Shown: positions 31,181-39,486 of the stretch, one piece after another
Numbering within the stretch: the first letter of the stretch is position 1
Layout: every line of letters begins with the position of its first letter
Source of the DNA: an uncultured Collinsella sp.
GTDB taxonomy: Bacteria > Actinomycetota > Coriobacteriia > Coriobacteriales > Coriobacteriaceae
Assembly (NCBI GenBank): GCA_934646815.1
Contig: CAKUEW010000002.1
Location: forward strand, 62,001 to 126,000
DNA: 64,000 nt
Direction: 5' to 3'
Notes under the pieces: model-generated
The model's database searches: none
Told to the model about the DNA's origin: nothing
The model's input: only the letters and a program-made list of their open reading frames with translations
Program-made: the position numbers and the translations under genes

Positions 31181-31202
31181 GATATCAACACGAAGCAAGA
31201 AC

Positions 31203-31280
31203 TGGGGTGGGTAAAGGGACTCGAACCCTCGACCTACGGGACCACAACCCGTCGCTCTAGCCAACTGAGCTACACCCACC
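31203..31280 (-). tRNA. tRNA-His (GTG)
   Basis: Anticodon loop TTGTGGT on a CGGG/CCCG stem gives GTG. The extra 5' G opposite C73, typical of tRNA-His, is present and CCA is encoded. Confidence 0.92.
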
Positions 31281-31444
31281 GTGTCCTGTGCGCTTCGCGC
31301 TCGACTATTATTGCAAGGAACGCCACGCGATGCAAGCCCCAATTTTCAAGAATTTTGAAAAGAGTTTTTCGGATCCATTTCCAGCAATTCCCACCGGTTT
31401 CATAGGAGTAAACTTTCCCCACCCCAATGCTCGAAAGGACAAGC

Positions 31445-32626
31445 ATGAAAGAACTCTCCAACCGCACAGCGACGTTTACCGATTCGGTCATCCGCCGCAT
31501 GACGCGTATCTCCAATAAGTACGGCGCCGTCAATCTGTCGCAGGGCTTCCCCGACTTTGATCCCCCGGCGCAACTGCTCGACCGCCTAAGCACGATCGCC
31601 ACCGACCCCAAGCCGCTCTACCACCAGTACTCCATCACCTGGGGCTCTCAGGCCATGCGCGAGGCGCTCGCCGCCAAACAGGAGCACTTTATGGGCATGC
31701 CCGTTGATCCCAACGAGAACATCGTGGTCACGTGCGGCTCTACCGAGGCCATGATGGCCGCAATGATGACGGTCACCAACCCCGGCGACAAGGTCGTCAT
31801 CTTCTCGCCGTTCTACGAGAACTACGGCGCCGACACGATCCTTTCGGGCGCCGAGCCCATCTACGTGCCGCTCAACCCGCCCGCGTTCGACTTTGACCGC
31901 GAGGTCTTGGAAGCCGCCTTCCGCGACAACGACCCCAAGGCCATCGTCCTGTGCAACCCGTCCAACCCCTGCGGCAAGGTCTTTACGCGCGAGGAGCTTA
32001 CCTTTATCGCCGACCTGTGCAAAAAGTACGACACCTACTGCATCACCGACGAGGTCTACGAGCACATCGTCTACGCACCGCACGAGCACGTCTACATGGC
32101 CACGCTGCCCGGCATGTTCGAGCGCACGATCAGCTGCAGCTCGCTGTCCAAGACCTACTCCATCACCGGTTGGCGCCTGGGCTACACCATCGCCCCAGCG
32201 CAGATCACCGATCGCATTAAGAAGGTCCACGACTTCCTTACCGTGGGCGCTGCCGCTCCCCTGCAGGAGGCCATCGTCACCGCCCTTAACTTCGACGACA
32301 GCTACTACGACGAGGTGCGCGACCTCTACACCGCCAAGCGCGACCTGTTCTGCCAGGCGCTTGATAAGATCGGCCTTGAGCACAACGTGCCGCAGGGCGC
32401 CTACTACGTAATGATGGATATCTCGGAGTTTGGCTACGACAGCGACCTCGAGTTCTGCGAGGACCTGGCCTCCAAGGTGGGCGTGGGCGCCGTGCCCGGA
32501 TCGAGCTTCTTCCGCGAGCCCGTCAACCACCTGATCCGCTTCCACTTTGCCAAGCGCGACGAGACGCTTTATGCCGCGCTGGAGAATCTGAAGTCCCTGC
32601 GTGATAAAATCAAGCCGCGCGGGTAA
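31445..32626 (+). CDS. Class I/II pyridoxal-phosphate aminotransferase
   Basis: 393 aa from ATG 31445 behind CGAAAGGAC. Fold type I aminotransferase: YGAVNLSQGFPDFDPP, TCGSTEAM for phosphate binding, LCNPSNPCGKVF, ITDEVYEH with the PLP-contacting Asp, and Schiff-base lysine in SLSKTYSITGWRLGY. It likely acts on aspartate or aromatic amino acids with 2-oxoglutarate. A terminator follows (32657-32694). First gene of the host region. Confidence 0.9.
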   Translation: MKELSNRTATFTDSVIRRMTRISNKYGAVNLSQGFPDFDPPAQLLDRLSTIATDPKPLYHQYSITWGSQAMREALAAKQEHFMGMPVDPNENIVVTCGSTEAMMAAMMTVTNPGDKVVIFSPFYENYGADTILSGAEPIYVPLNPPAFDFDREVLEAAFRDNDPKAIVLCNPSNPCGKVFTREELTFIADLCKKYDTYCITDEVYEHIVYAPHEHVYMATLPGMFERTISCSSLSKTYSITGWRLGYTIAPAQITDRIKKVHDFLTVGAAAPLQEAIVTALNFDDSYYDEVRDLYTAKRDLFCQALDKIGLEHNVPQGAYYVMMDISEFGYDSDLEFCEDLASKVGVGAVPGSSFFREPVNHLIRFHFAKRDETLYAALENLKSLRDKIKPRG

Positions 32627-32656
32627 GGGACAGCCCAGCAGCTAAAGAAATCCTAG

Positions 32657-32694
32657 AACCTCGCATGCCGCAGCGCCTGCGAGGTTTCTTTTTA
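32657..32694 (+). terminator. Rho-independent terminator
   Basis: AACCTCGCA (32657-32665) pairs with TGCGAGGTT (32678-32686) and is followed by TTTCTTTTTAT. It ends the aminotransferase transcript. Confidence 0.85.
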
Positions 32695-32728
32695 TAGCGC
32701 TTTCATAAACTGTTTATAGCGCTATACT
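32691..32728 (+). promoter_or_regulatory. Fructokinase promoter region with direct repeats
   Basis: TTTATAGCGCT occurs twice (32691-32701 and 32713-32723), 22 bases apart (two helical turns); the second copy touches a TATACT -10 box (32723-32728). This is a plausible operator for a sugar-responsive regulator. Confidence 0.5.
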
Positions 32729-32767
32729 TTAGCTAACAAACAACCTCGTCATGGAGAGAGGAATACT

Positions 32768-33655
32768 ATGGCAGAGCAGCAGCTTATCGGAGCGCTTGAG
32801 GCAGGCGGCACCAAGATGGTTTGTGCGACGGGCTATGCAGACGGCACGGTCCTGGAGCGCGAGCAAATCGCCACCACCACCCCGCAGGAGACGGTTGAGG
32901 CCGTCAACGCGTGGTTTGCAAACAAGGGCATTGCGGCCTTGGGCATTGGCGCCTTTGGCCCCACCGCCGTCAACCCCGCATCGCCGCAGTACGGCAAGAT
33001 CTTGGAGACGCCCAAGACGGCATGGCGCTACTTTGACCTGCTGGGCGGCATCCAAAACGAGCTCAACATCCCCTGCGGCTACGACACCGACGTCAACGTT
33101 GCCTGCCTGGGCGAGGTCACCTTCGGCTGCGCGAAGGGCCTTACCGACGTGGTCTATCTGACCATTGGAACCGGCGTGGGCGCCGGCGTGCTTTCGGGCG
33201 GCAAGCTCGTCCACGGCATGATGCACCCCGAGGCCGGCCACATTCTGGTCAACCGCGACCCGCGTGACACAATTGGCGAGCACAGCGGCTGCCCCTTCCA
33301 TGACAACTGCCTGGAGGGCCTCATCGCCGGCCCCGGTGTAAAGAAGCGCTGGGACGGCAAGAGCGCCGGCGACATGGCCGACGACCCGGAGGCCATGGAC
33401 CTGCTCGCCGGCTACCTGGCACAGGCGCTCATGACCTACATCCTGTGCTATGCGCCGCAAAAGATCGTTATCGGCGGCGGTGTGGCCGACCACACCCCCA
33501 TCGTGCCGCTCGCGCGTAAGAAGTGCGTCGAGTTGCTCAACGGCTACATCGTGACGCCCGAGATGGCCGACATCGATAGCTACATCGTCAACAACAGCCT
33601 CGAGGGCAAGCAGGGCATTATGGGCTGCCTCGCCCTGGGCGCTCAGGCGCTCTAG
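32768..33655 (+). CDS. scrK: ROK-family fructokinase
   Basis: 295 aa behind GGAGAGAGG. ATP motif LEAGGTKMVC at the N-terminus, catalytic Asp in GYDTDVNVACLGE, TIGTGVGAGV, and the zinc-type ROK signature HPEAGHILV...CPFHDNCLEGLIAGP. It phosphorylates fructose (possibly also mannose) for glycolysis, in the cytoplasm. Transcribed alone; the plus-strand terminator in the next intergenic region ends it. Confidence 0.85.
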   Translation: MAEQQLIGALEAGGTKMVCATGYADGTVLEREQIATTTPQETVEAVNAWFANKGIAALGIGAFGPTAVNPASPQYGKILETPKTAWRYFDLLGGIQNELNIPCGYDTDVNVACLGEVTFGCAKGLTDVVYLTIGTGVGAGVLSGGKLVHGMMHPEAGHILVNRDPRDTIGEHSGCPFHDNCLEGLIAGPGVKKRWDGKSAGDMADDPEAMDLLAGYLAQALMTYILCYAPQKIVIGGGVADHTPIVPLARKKCVELLNGYIVTPEMADIDSYIVNNSLEGKQGIMGCLALGAQAL

Positions 33656-33746
33656 TACGCGCCACGGCACCGCTCTGCACCCGTCAGCCGCACCGAAACG
33701 CGGGACGGGTGCACGAAGCCCCCATATAACGCCAGACAACGCGAAA

Positions 33747-33786
33747 GGCCGCCTAGGACAGCTCAGACGTCCTAGGCGGCCTTTTT
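33747..33786. terminator. Bidirectional terminator, fructokinase / VanZ-like
   Basis: GGCCGCCTAGGAC (33747-33759) pairs with its 13-base complement (33769-33781) and TTTTT follows on the plus strand. The VanZ-like gene's stop codon lies within the stem, so two convergent genes share this terminator. Confidence 0.85.
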
Positions 33787-34221
33787 GGCGCATGTAAGCG
33801 ATCGCAGGAGGTATCGAAGCACCACACCAGTCGCAGCACCGCACGCGTCGATCATCACGTCGGTGATCATGCCGGCGCGCCCGGGCACAAAGAGCTGGAT
33901 CGTCTCGTCGATGGAAGGGACCAGCAGCAAAAACACCGCCGTGGGCAGCAGCACATCCAGCGTTCGCAGGCCCTCGATATCAAAGGCGTGGATCGCAAGA
34001 ACGCCGAGCACCATGTACTCGGTAAAATGCGCGCACTTGCGAACGAGGAAGTTGGTCACCCACTCATACGGCAGGCCCAGGCTGTGGAGAAAGCCGCGCA
34101 CGGCTTCCATCACCGACAGGCTCAACGAACCAGACCCCGTGCCGGGAACCAGCGAGTTACCCCAGATAACAAGCACCATGGCGCAGGCGGCAAACGCCCA
34201 CTTTTTATCGATCTTGGGCAT
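33772..34221 (-). CDS. VanZ-like membrane protein
   Basis: 149 aa. Four membrane helices with the VanZ-family pattern (WAFAACAMVLVIWGNSL, KCAHFTEYMVLGVLAIHAF, LLPTAVFLLLVPSIDETIQLFVPGR). VanZ gives low-level teicoplanin resistance in Tn1546; chromosomal relatives are common in Gram-positives and their function is unclear. It begins just after the neighbouring gene's stop, within one operon. Confidence 0.8.
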   Translation of the reverse strand: MPKIDKKWAFAACAMVLVIWGNSLVPGTGSGSLSLSVMEAVRGFLHSLGLPYEWVTNFLVRKCAHFTEYMVLGVLAIHAFDIEGLRTLDVLLPTAVFLLLVPSIDETIQLFVPGRAGMITDVMIDACGAATGVVLRYLLRSLTCAKKAA

Positions 34222-34228
34222 ACGAGAT

Positions 34229-35632
34229 TTACGCCTCGGCAACCATATCACGCAGGGGCTCAAAGCTGGCGGTACCGCCCTCGATAACGCTCAGATAGGC
34301 GCGCCCGGTACGCTTGACGGCGGCCGACTGCAGACGATTGATCTCTTCCTCCAAGATCTGGTTGACGCGCTCGTGGCGGCGATTCTCCATAATGCCGGCG
34401 GCAATGGCCTCGGCACGCTCGATACCCTCACGCGAGATGCGGGCCGTGTCCTCGGGGAACACGGCGCTGTGGCGGCCGACATAAGCGGGAGCCTCAGGCT
34501 CAGGAGCGGGCGCAAACACCGGGGCCGCAACGGGAGCGGGCTCGACGATCTCGTCCAGAATCGCCGCAGCGGCTGCCCACATGCCCTCGTGGCCCGAGTA
34601 GTCGGCCATGGGAACATCCACCTCGAGCGAGGCATCGGGAAGATCGCCGGTATCGATGCGGTCCTGGGTATCGATAGATGAGGTGATGGCGGCAGGCTCG
34701 TCAAGGTCATCGAGATCGATGGCGGCGGCATCGGAGATGATGGGCATGCTGGAAAGGCTTGCGTTATACGGCGCTGCCTCTGCGGCCTGCTGCACGGCGG
34801 GGGCGCCCCACAGCGAGCTTTCGGCTGCTCGGCGGGCGGCGACAGTCTCCTCATCGACATTCATGGACTCATCGGTATACGAATCGCTGGCAGAGGCGCC
34901 GCTGGCCGCCGCGGAGGTGTTGTACGCGGCGCTATTGGCAGCATTGGCAACAAGCGCCACAAAGGCCGCCGTGCTGCCCGCCGGGGCGGCGTGCGAACCC
35001 GAGACGGCGCGCGCGGCAGCGGCGATGTCATCGCGGTTGTAAGAGCCAGTCTGCCCACCGTAGGTAAGCTCGTCAATCGCAACCTGATACACGTCGCGCG
35101 AGCGTGCCGGATCGCAGCTGACCGGCGAGTCCTCGTCCAGCATGCTATCGATCATGGACCATGCCTCGTCCTCGCTCATGGCATTGGCGGCACGGGCGAT
35201 CGTGGGCACGCCATCGTCGGCGCGGCGGCGCTGGAACGCACCGGTAAAGCCGGAAAGGACAGAACAAGGACGATCGGCCTCAGGTTGAGTGAGCGGCGCA
35301 GCTTCGGCAGGAGCGGCATACTGCTGTGCCGGGATCGAGGCCGTCTTAAACTCGTTGTGGGTCTGCTTACGCTGGGCGGCACCGCCCATGGCGTCGGGCT
35401 GGAACAAGCGCTCGGCATGCTGCGCACGATAATCGGAGATGCCCAGCGAGGCGGCATAGATGCCCACGCCCGCCACGGCGCCCACGGCAAAAGGCACGGC
35501 ACCCGCGACCACCGTCTCGTTCACCGACGAGAACGGCAGCGTCGCGGCATACATAACCACGGGGGCGGCAAGGCCGATCCCGCACGAAAGTCCGGCAAGG
35601 ACTGCTCGTTGTGTTGCATCAGAAGAAGCCAT
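34229..35632 (-). CDS. Membrane protein with long acidic cytoplasmic region
   Basis: 467 aa from ATG 35632 behind GGGGAG. Two N-terminal hydrophobic helices (AVLAGLSCGIGLAAPVVMYAA, VVAGAVPFAVGAVAGVGIYAA), then about 400 hydrophilic, Ala/Asp/Glu-rich, probably disordered residues; near the C-terminus a helical region (ERVNQILEEEINRLQSA) and AYLSVIEGG. No domain is recognised. It is followed by the VanZ-like gene in one operon. Possibly a cell-envelope or division-linked scaffold; this is a guess. Confidence 0.65.
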   Translation of the reverse strand: MASSDATQRAVLAGLSCGIGLAAPVVMYAATLPFSSVNETVVAGAVPFAVGAVAGVGIYAASLGISDYRAQHAERLFQPDAMGGAAQRKQTHNEFKTASIPAQQYAAPAEAAPLTQPEADRPCSVLSGFTGAFQRRRADDGVPTIARAANAMSEDEAWSMIDSMLDEDSPVSCDPARSRDVYQVAIDELTYGGQTGSYNRDDIAAAARAVSGSHAAPAGSTAAFVALVANAANSAAYNTSAAASGASASDSYTDESMNVDEETVAARRAAESSLWGAPAVQQAAEAAPYNASLSSMPIISDAAAIDLDDLDEPAAITSSIDTQDRIDTGDLPDASLEVDVPMADYSGHEGMWAAAAAILDEIVEPAPVAAPVFAPAPEPEAPAYVGRHSAVFPEDTARISREGIERAEAIAAGIMENRRHERVNQILEEEINRLQSAAVKRTGRAYLSVIEGGTASFEPLRDMVAEA

Positions 35633-35946
35633 GAGCTCTCCCCATCTTCCAGCACCCAAATCGCATCATTCAGTTGGCTGCGCGAGAGAAGATGAAGCGG
35701 GGCCGGAGCCCCAAAGCAACGGTATATGGTTCGTTTCATCTGCGTTATCCGTCGCGAAGCTTATTAGCTATTATGCGAAACCCCCTTGAGGATTGCAAGC
35801 AACGAAGCCGGATTGAAACGGAAAAGCCGCTGGTTGCCGGTCGTAAGGTAAAACAATGCTGCCAAACGGCGCGATGCAAAAGGGCCGAGGTTTAAACCCC
35901 GGCCCTTCAATCTTATGCATGGACGCATCTGCGCGCGATTTTAAAA
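35633..35946. other. Intergenic region between a membrane gene and rho
   Basis: About 310 bases without a gene. It carries the rho terminator (35877-35907). The rest is AT-richer and must hold the promoter of the leftward membrane gene; I see no other clear structure. Confidence 0.6.
35877..35907 (-). terminator. rho terminator
   Basis: AAGGGCCG (35880-35887) pairs with CGGCCCTT (35900-35907) with an inner GG/CC pairing; UUUU follows on the minus strand. Confidence 0.8.
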
Positions 35947-38547
35947 CTAGAACGTCTGCTCGTAGTCGCTGTGCTTTTTGGCCGAACGCACCAGGAACTC
36001 CTGGTTGGTGTTGGTGCCCTTAAGGCCCTTGATAAACGATGCGGCCGCGCGCTCGGTATTGTTCATGCCGGCGAGGATGCGGCGCAGGCCAAAGACAAAC
36101 GGGCGCATCTGCTCGTCGACCAGCAGGTCCTCGTTGCGCGTGCCGGATGCCACGGGATCGATGGCCGGGAAGATACGGCGGTCGGCCAGATCACGGTCGA
36201 GCTTGAGCTCCATGTTGCCGGTGCCCTTGAACTCCTCAAAGATGACTTCGTCCATCTTGGAACCGGTGTCGATGAGGGCGGACGCAAGGATGGTGAGCGA
36301 GCCGCCGTTCTCGATGTTGCGGGCAGCGCCCAGGAAGCGCTTGGGCGGATACAGAGCCGCCGAGTCAACGCCGCCCGAAAGGATGCGGCCCGAGGCGGGC
36401 GCGGCCAGGTTGTAGGCGCGCGCCAGGCGCGTGATGGAATCGAGCACCACCACGACGTCGCCGCCCAACTCAACGATACGCTTGGCGCGCTCGATGACGA
36501 GCTCGGCCACGCGGGTGTGGTTGTCGGCAGGCATATCGAAGGTGGAGGCCACGACCTCGCCCTTAATGGAGCGCTGCATGTCGGTGACCTCTTCGGGGCG
36601 CTCGTCGACGAGCAGGCAGATGAGGTGCACCTCGGGGTTATTGATCGAGATAGACTGGCAGATCTTCTTAAGGATCGTGGTCTTGCCGGCCTTGGGCGGC
36701 GACACGATCAGGCCGCGCTGGCCCTTGCCGATCGGCGACACGATGTCGATGGCGCGACCGGTGATGGAATCCTTGCCGTGCTCCATGCGCAGCGGCTCGT
36801 TGGGATAGACCGGCGTGAGGTCGCCAAACTTGGGTCGGTTGCGAATCTGCTCGGGATCCAGGCCGTTGACGGTCGTGATCTTGGCGAGGCCGGCGCGCTT
36901 GTCGCCGCCGCGCGAAGGACGCAGCGAGCCCTCGATCACATCACCCGTGCGCAGGCGCGCGGAGCGGATGAGGTAGGCGGGCACAAAGGCATCGTCGTTG
37001 GACTTCATGTAGCCGTGGGCATGGATAATGCCGGAGCTATCGGGGCGAATCTGAAGGATGCCCTTAATGTCACGGAAGCCCTCGGCCTTGGCGGCGGTGG
37101 TGTAGATTTCCTCGACGAGCTCGGCCTTCTTTTTGCCGGTCGTCTCGATCTCGAACTCCTTGGCCTTTTCGCGCAGCTCGGCGACCTTCATGGCCGCGAG
37201 CTCCTCGCGCGAAAGCGTAGGCTCGGTGGGGGCGGCGTTGCGCTCCTTGTTGCGCTGCTTGCGGTCGCGCTGACGATTGCGGCGGTCGTTGTTGCGCTCG
37301 TCCTTGCGGTCCTTGCGCTCGTCGCGCTCATCGTTGCGCTTATGCTGACGGCGGTTGGGGCGGCCGCTCTCTTCGGGCTCGGCGGTCTCGGTGGGCGCGG
37401 CACCGTCGGTTGCGGGGGTCTCGGCGTCGGCCGGGGCGTCGGTGGGGGTGCCAGATGCAGCGTCGGCACTGACCTCGGCATCGGCCTGCTGCTCGGCGGC
37501 TTTTGCCTTGGCAGACTTCTTGCGGCCGCGCTTGGGCTTCTCGGCAGCGGGCTGATCGGCGGGCTGGGGCTCGGCGGTCTCGGCGCTATCGCCGGTGGCT
37601 GCCTCGGCGGCATCCTCGGGCGATGCCTTCTTGGCGGCCTTGGACTTCGTCGTGCGCTTGGCGGCGGTACGACGGCTGCGGCCGGGACGGACATCGGCGA
37701 CCTCGGCGGCGTCGGCAGAGTCGGCATCGGTCGACTCGGCGGGAGCAATGCCCTCGGCGGCCGCCGGCGCATCGGCACGCTGACCCTCCTGGGCAGCGGC
37801 TGCGGCAGCAGCGGCCCTCTCTGCCTCGACAAACGCCTTGGGCTTGCGGCCTCGACGATGCGGGCGCAGGGCGGGATCCACGACAGGGGCCTCGCCAGTT
37901 TCCACAGCTGCAGGCACAACGGTGGGCGCGCTCTCCCCTGCTGCGGAGGGCTCAACCGGCTCGGGCACGGCTTGCTCAGCGGCCTGCTGCGGCTTGGCTG
38001 CCGTGCGACGACGCGGACGCGGCGCCGGCTTCTCGGTCGGCTGCTCGACGGCGGAGGCCACAGGGGCTGCGGGCGTCGCCGAAACCGCACCAGGCTCGGA
38101 AGCAGCGGGTGTGCCAAGCTCGGTTAGAGCTGCGGCCTCGCGCTCGGCAGCGCGACGGCGGGCACGCACGACCTGGGCCTCGCTGATCTGCGCCAGCGCA
38201 CGGGCCTGAGCGACCTCGTCGGAGAGGGGCGCCGAGGCATCCGTTGCCACGGTGCGCTTAGCCCGCGTCGTGCGGGTCGTACGGCGCTTGGGCTTCTCGG
38301 CAGCCTCGCCATCGGCGGAGGGCTTAGCCACACGGCGCGTGCGCTTGGGCTTTGCCGGAGCAGCCTCCTCGCCAGCTGCCGGCGCAGCGGCGGTAGCCTT
38401 CTCGGTCGCAGCAGCCGCAGTTGCCTTGGGCGCCTCGGGAGCCGAAGCTTGAACCGGCGCGGGCACCACGACCTGGTCCGACGAAACCGGTGCAGCGGGA
38501 GCGGTTTGCGCCGTCGTTATTTCATTTTCTTGCTGTTGATCAGACAC
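35947..38547 (-). CDS. rho: Transcription termination factor Rho with a long N-terminal extension
   Basis: 866 aa from GTG 38547. Residues 1 to about 450 are low-complexity Ala/Lys/Glu/Pro sequence with Lys/Arg patches (KPKRTRRVAK, RRTTRTTRAKR, NRRQHKRNDERDERKDRK). After that come the Rho N-terminal domain (LAAMKVAELREKAKEFEIE), the cold-shock RNA-binding domain (SGIIHAHGYMKSNDDAFV) and the ATPase with P-loop PPKAGKTT, LLVDERPEEVTDM and the Q/R loops. The normal length is about 420 aa; high-GC Gram-positives often have insertions, but this one is very long. Confidence 0.95.
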   Translation of the reverse strand: MSDQQQENEITTAQTAPAAPVSSDQVVVPAPVQASAPEAPKATAAAATEKATAAAPAAGEEAAPAKPKRTRRVAKPSADGEAAEKPKRRTTRTTRAKRTVATDASAPLSDEVAQARALAQISEAQVVRARRRAAEREAAALTELGTPAASEPGAVSATPAAPVASAVEQPTEKPAPRPRRRTAAKPQQAAEQAVPEPVEPSAAGESAPTVVPAAVETGEAPVVDPALRPHRRGRKPKAFVEAERAAAAAAAAQEGQRADAPAAAEGIAPAESTDADSADAAEVADVRPGRSRRTAAKRTTKSKAAKKASPEDAAEAATGDSAETAEPQPADQPAAEKPKRGRKKSAKAKAAEQQADAEVSADAASGTPTDAPADAETPATDGAAPTETAEPEESGRPNRRQHKRNDERDERKDRKDERNNDRRNRQRDRKQRNKERNAAPTEPTLSREELAAMKVAELREKAKEFEIETTGKKKAELVEEIYTTAAKAEGFRDIKGILQIRPDSSGIIHAHGYMKSNDDAFVPAYLIRSARLRTGDVIEGSLRPSRGGDKRAGLAKITTVNGLDPEQIRNRPKFGDLTPVYPNEPLRMEHGKDSITGRAIDIVSPIGKGQRGLIVSPPKAGKTTILKKICQSISINNPEVHLICLLVDERPEEVTDMQRSIKGEVVASTFDMPADNHTRVAELVIERAKRIVELGGDVVVVLDSITRLARAYNLAAPASGRILSGGVDSAALYPPKRFLGAARNIENGGSLTILASALIDTGSKMDEVIFEEFKGTGNMELKLDRDLADRRIFPAIDPVASGTRNEDLLVDEQMRPFVFGLRRILAGMNNTERAAASFIKGLKGTNTNQEFLVRSAKKHSDYEQTF

Positions 38548-38720
38548 AGTGTTTGCTCAACTTTCTTTTCAAGCCCTGCGATCACATGCTCCCTGCATAT
38601 ACCTTCAGGGCGGCTAAACAGTCTACTTCCGTCGGAGAAACGACGGACATCATTGATCTGTATCGAGATGATTGCGTCAAATACGCAGCGTAAGTGTAAC
38701 ACAACCGCCGCCACCTGCAA

Positions 38721-38752
38721 CTTAGTCATTGGGGACGTTCTTAAACGACTAG
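38721..38752. repeat. Palindromic repeat, family C, copy 1
   Basis: CTTAGTCATT...AAACGACTAG around the core GGGGACGTTCTT. Same sequence as copies at 59467 and 59958. A related GGGACACTCTT lies just downstream. Confidence 0.75.
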
Positions 38753-38785
38753 CCGAAAGGGACACTCTTCCCCCTCATGATCGGC

Positions 38786-38852
38786 AGTTGCGGTGAAATA
38801 GGGACTGATTGGGGGCTTTTAGGGCCAAAACAGTCCGTATTCCACCGCAACT
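38786..38852. repeat. Palindromic repeat, family D, copy 1
   Basis: Arms AGTTGCGGTGAAATAGGGAC (38786-38805) and an imperfect complement (38831-38852). The second copy at 46861-46927 has perfect 22-bp arms. Confidence 0.75.
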
Positions 38853-38942
38853 TATAGGCAGAAGGTTCATCCGGCAACGCCCAGACCGTCGCAACGGAAG
38901 CGCGGCATGAAGAGCAACCGCGCCGCGCCACGAAACACGTCT

Positions 38943-39072
38943 ATCTACTACGTTTGCCCCGGCACCCCCAACCATACCCTTGGTTTTTCCAAAGGCAGCA
39001 AGTCCGCTACCTGCGGTTTTAATTTCGCAGTTTTCGGCATGGTTCGGAGCATGCGACTAAACGTAGTAGATG
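38943..39072. mobile_element. MITE-like inverted-repeat element 1
   Basis: Terminal arms ATCTACTACGTTT near 38943-38956 and AAACGTAGTAGAT at 39060-39072. Its interior contains CTACCTGCGGTTTTA, which recurs in the neighbouring element at 39161-39310. About 130 bases, no coding capacity. Confidence 0.55.
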
Positions 39073-39117
39073 GGCCCAATTCGTGGCAGACGGTACCCCG
39101 CCCGCCTCCTTCGAGAC

Positions 39118-39158
39118 AAAAATGATCCGTTTTCCTCCGTCCCCTAGGGATCAATTTT
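39118..39158. repeat. Palindromic repeat, family B, copy 1
   Basis: AATGATCCGTTTTCCTCCGT and a complementary GGGATCA end around CCCCTA. Related copies at 48124, 55005 and 55059. Confidence 0.7.
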
Positions 39159-39160
39159 CA

Positions 39161-39310
39161 AAACTATGGCGGTTTACGGGGCCAAACTGGCATAGGCCGA
39201 CCATACCCGCTATTTTGAAAAATCACCAAGCCGTCTACCTGCGGTTTTATTATCAATGTTCTCGCCGTGGTCGATGGTTAGCGATTCAGCCCCGTAAACC
39301 GGTATAGTTG
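39161..39310. mobile_element. MITE-like inverted-repeat element 2
   Basis: Arms AACTATGGCGGTTTACGGGG (from 39161) and CCCCGTAAACCGGTATAGTT (to 39310) match at 19 of 21 positions. The interior shares CTACCTGCGGTTTTA and a CGTGGT section with element 1, in the same order, so both come from one family. Confidence 0.6.
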
Positions 39311-39357
39311 TGATTTAGTAGCAATTCCCAACGCGCCTATAAGAGCAAATCGAACGC

Positions 39358-39443
39358 AAAAAGCCCGACCTCCACTATGAACTGCCTCCCATTTCTTGGA
39401 CATGAGAAATGGGAGGCAGTTCACTATGGGAGATCGGGCTTTT
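39358..39443 (-). terminator. argS terminator interrupted by a palindrome
   Basis: The outer stem AAAAGCCCGA..CTCC with GGAG..TCGGGCTTTT forms a terminator on the minus strand ending in UUUUU. Its loop holds a 44-bp palindrome (39379-39422) bordered by ACTAT on both sides (39374-39378 and 39423-39427), as if the loop ACTAT had been duplicated on insertion. Confidence 0.75.
39379..39422. mobile_element. 44-bp palindrome resembling joined IS3-type ends
   Basis: GAACTGCCTCCCATTTCT, an eight-base centre, then its exact 18-base complement. The arm resembles IS3/IS150-type terminal inverted repeats as I remember them. The 5-bp flanking repeat ACTAT suggests insertion, perhaps a MITE or an IS remnant reduced to its ends. 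Confidence 0.55.
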
Positions 39444-39486
39444 AAGGCTCAGCTAGGCAAGTCTAGGCAGTCAAACGACCGGCAGC

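Larger units (their letters stand above)
38548..39486. other. Long intergenic region packed with repeats
   Basis: About 940 bases upstream of rho and downstream of argS with no credible gene. It contains one copy each of repeat families B (39118-39158), C (38721-38752) and D (38786-38852), two related inverted-repeat elements (38943-39072, 39161-39310) and the argS terminator with its insertion (39358-39443). Each is listed separately. Confidence 0.8.

Noticed and set aside
35971..38127. 718-codon plus-strand frame opposite rho
   Set aside because: It is the shadow of high-GC, low-complexity rho sequence; no start signal, and rho itself is unmistakable.
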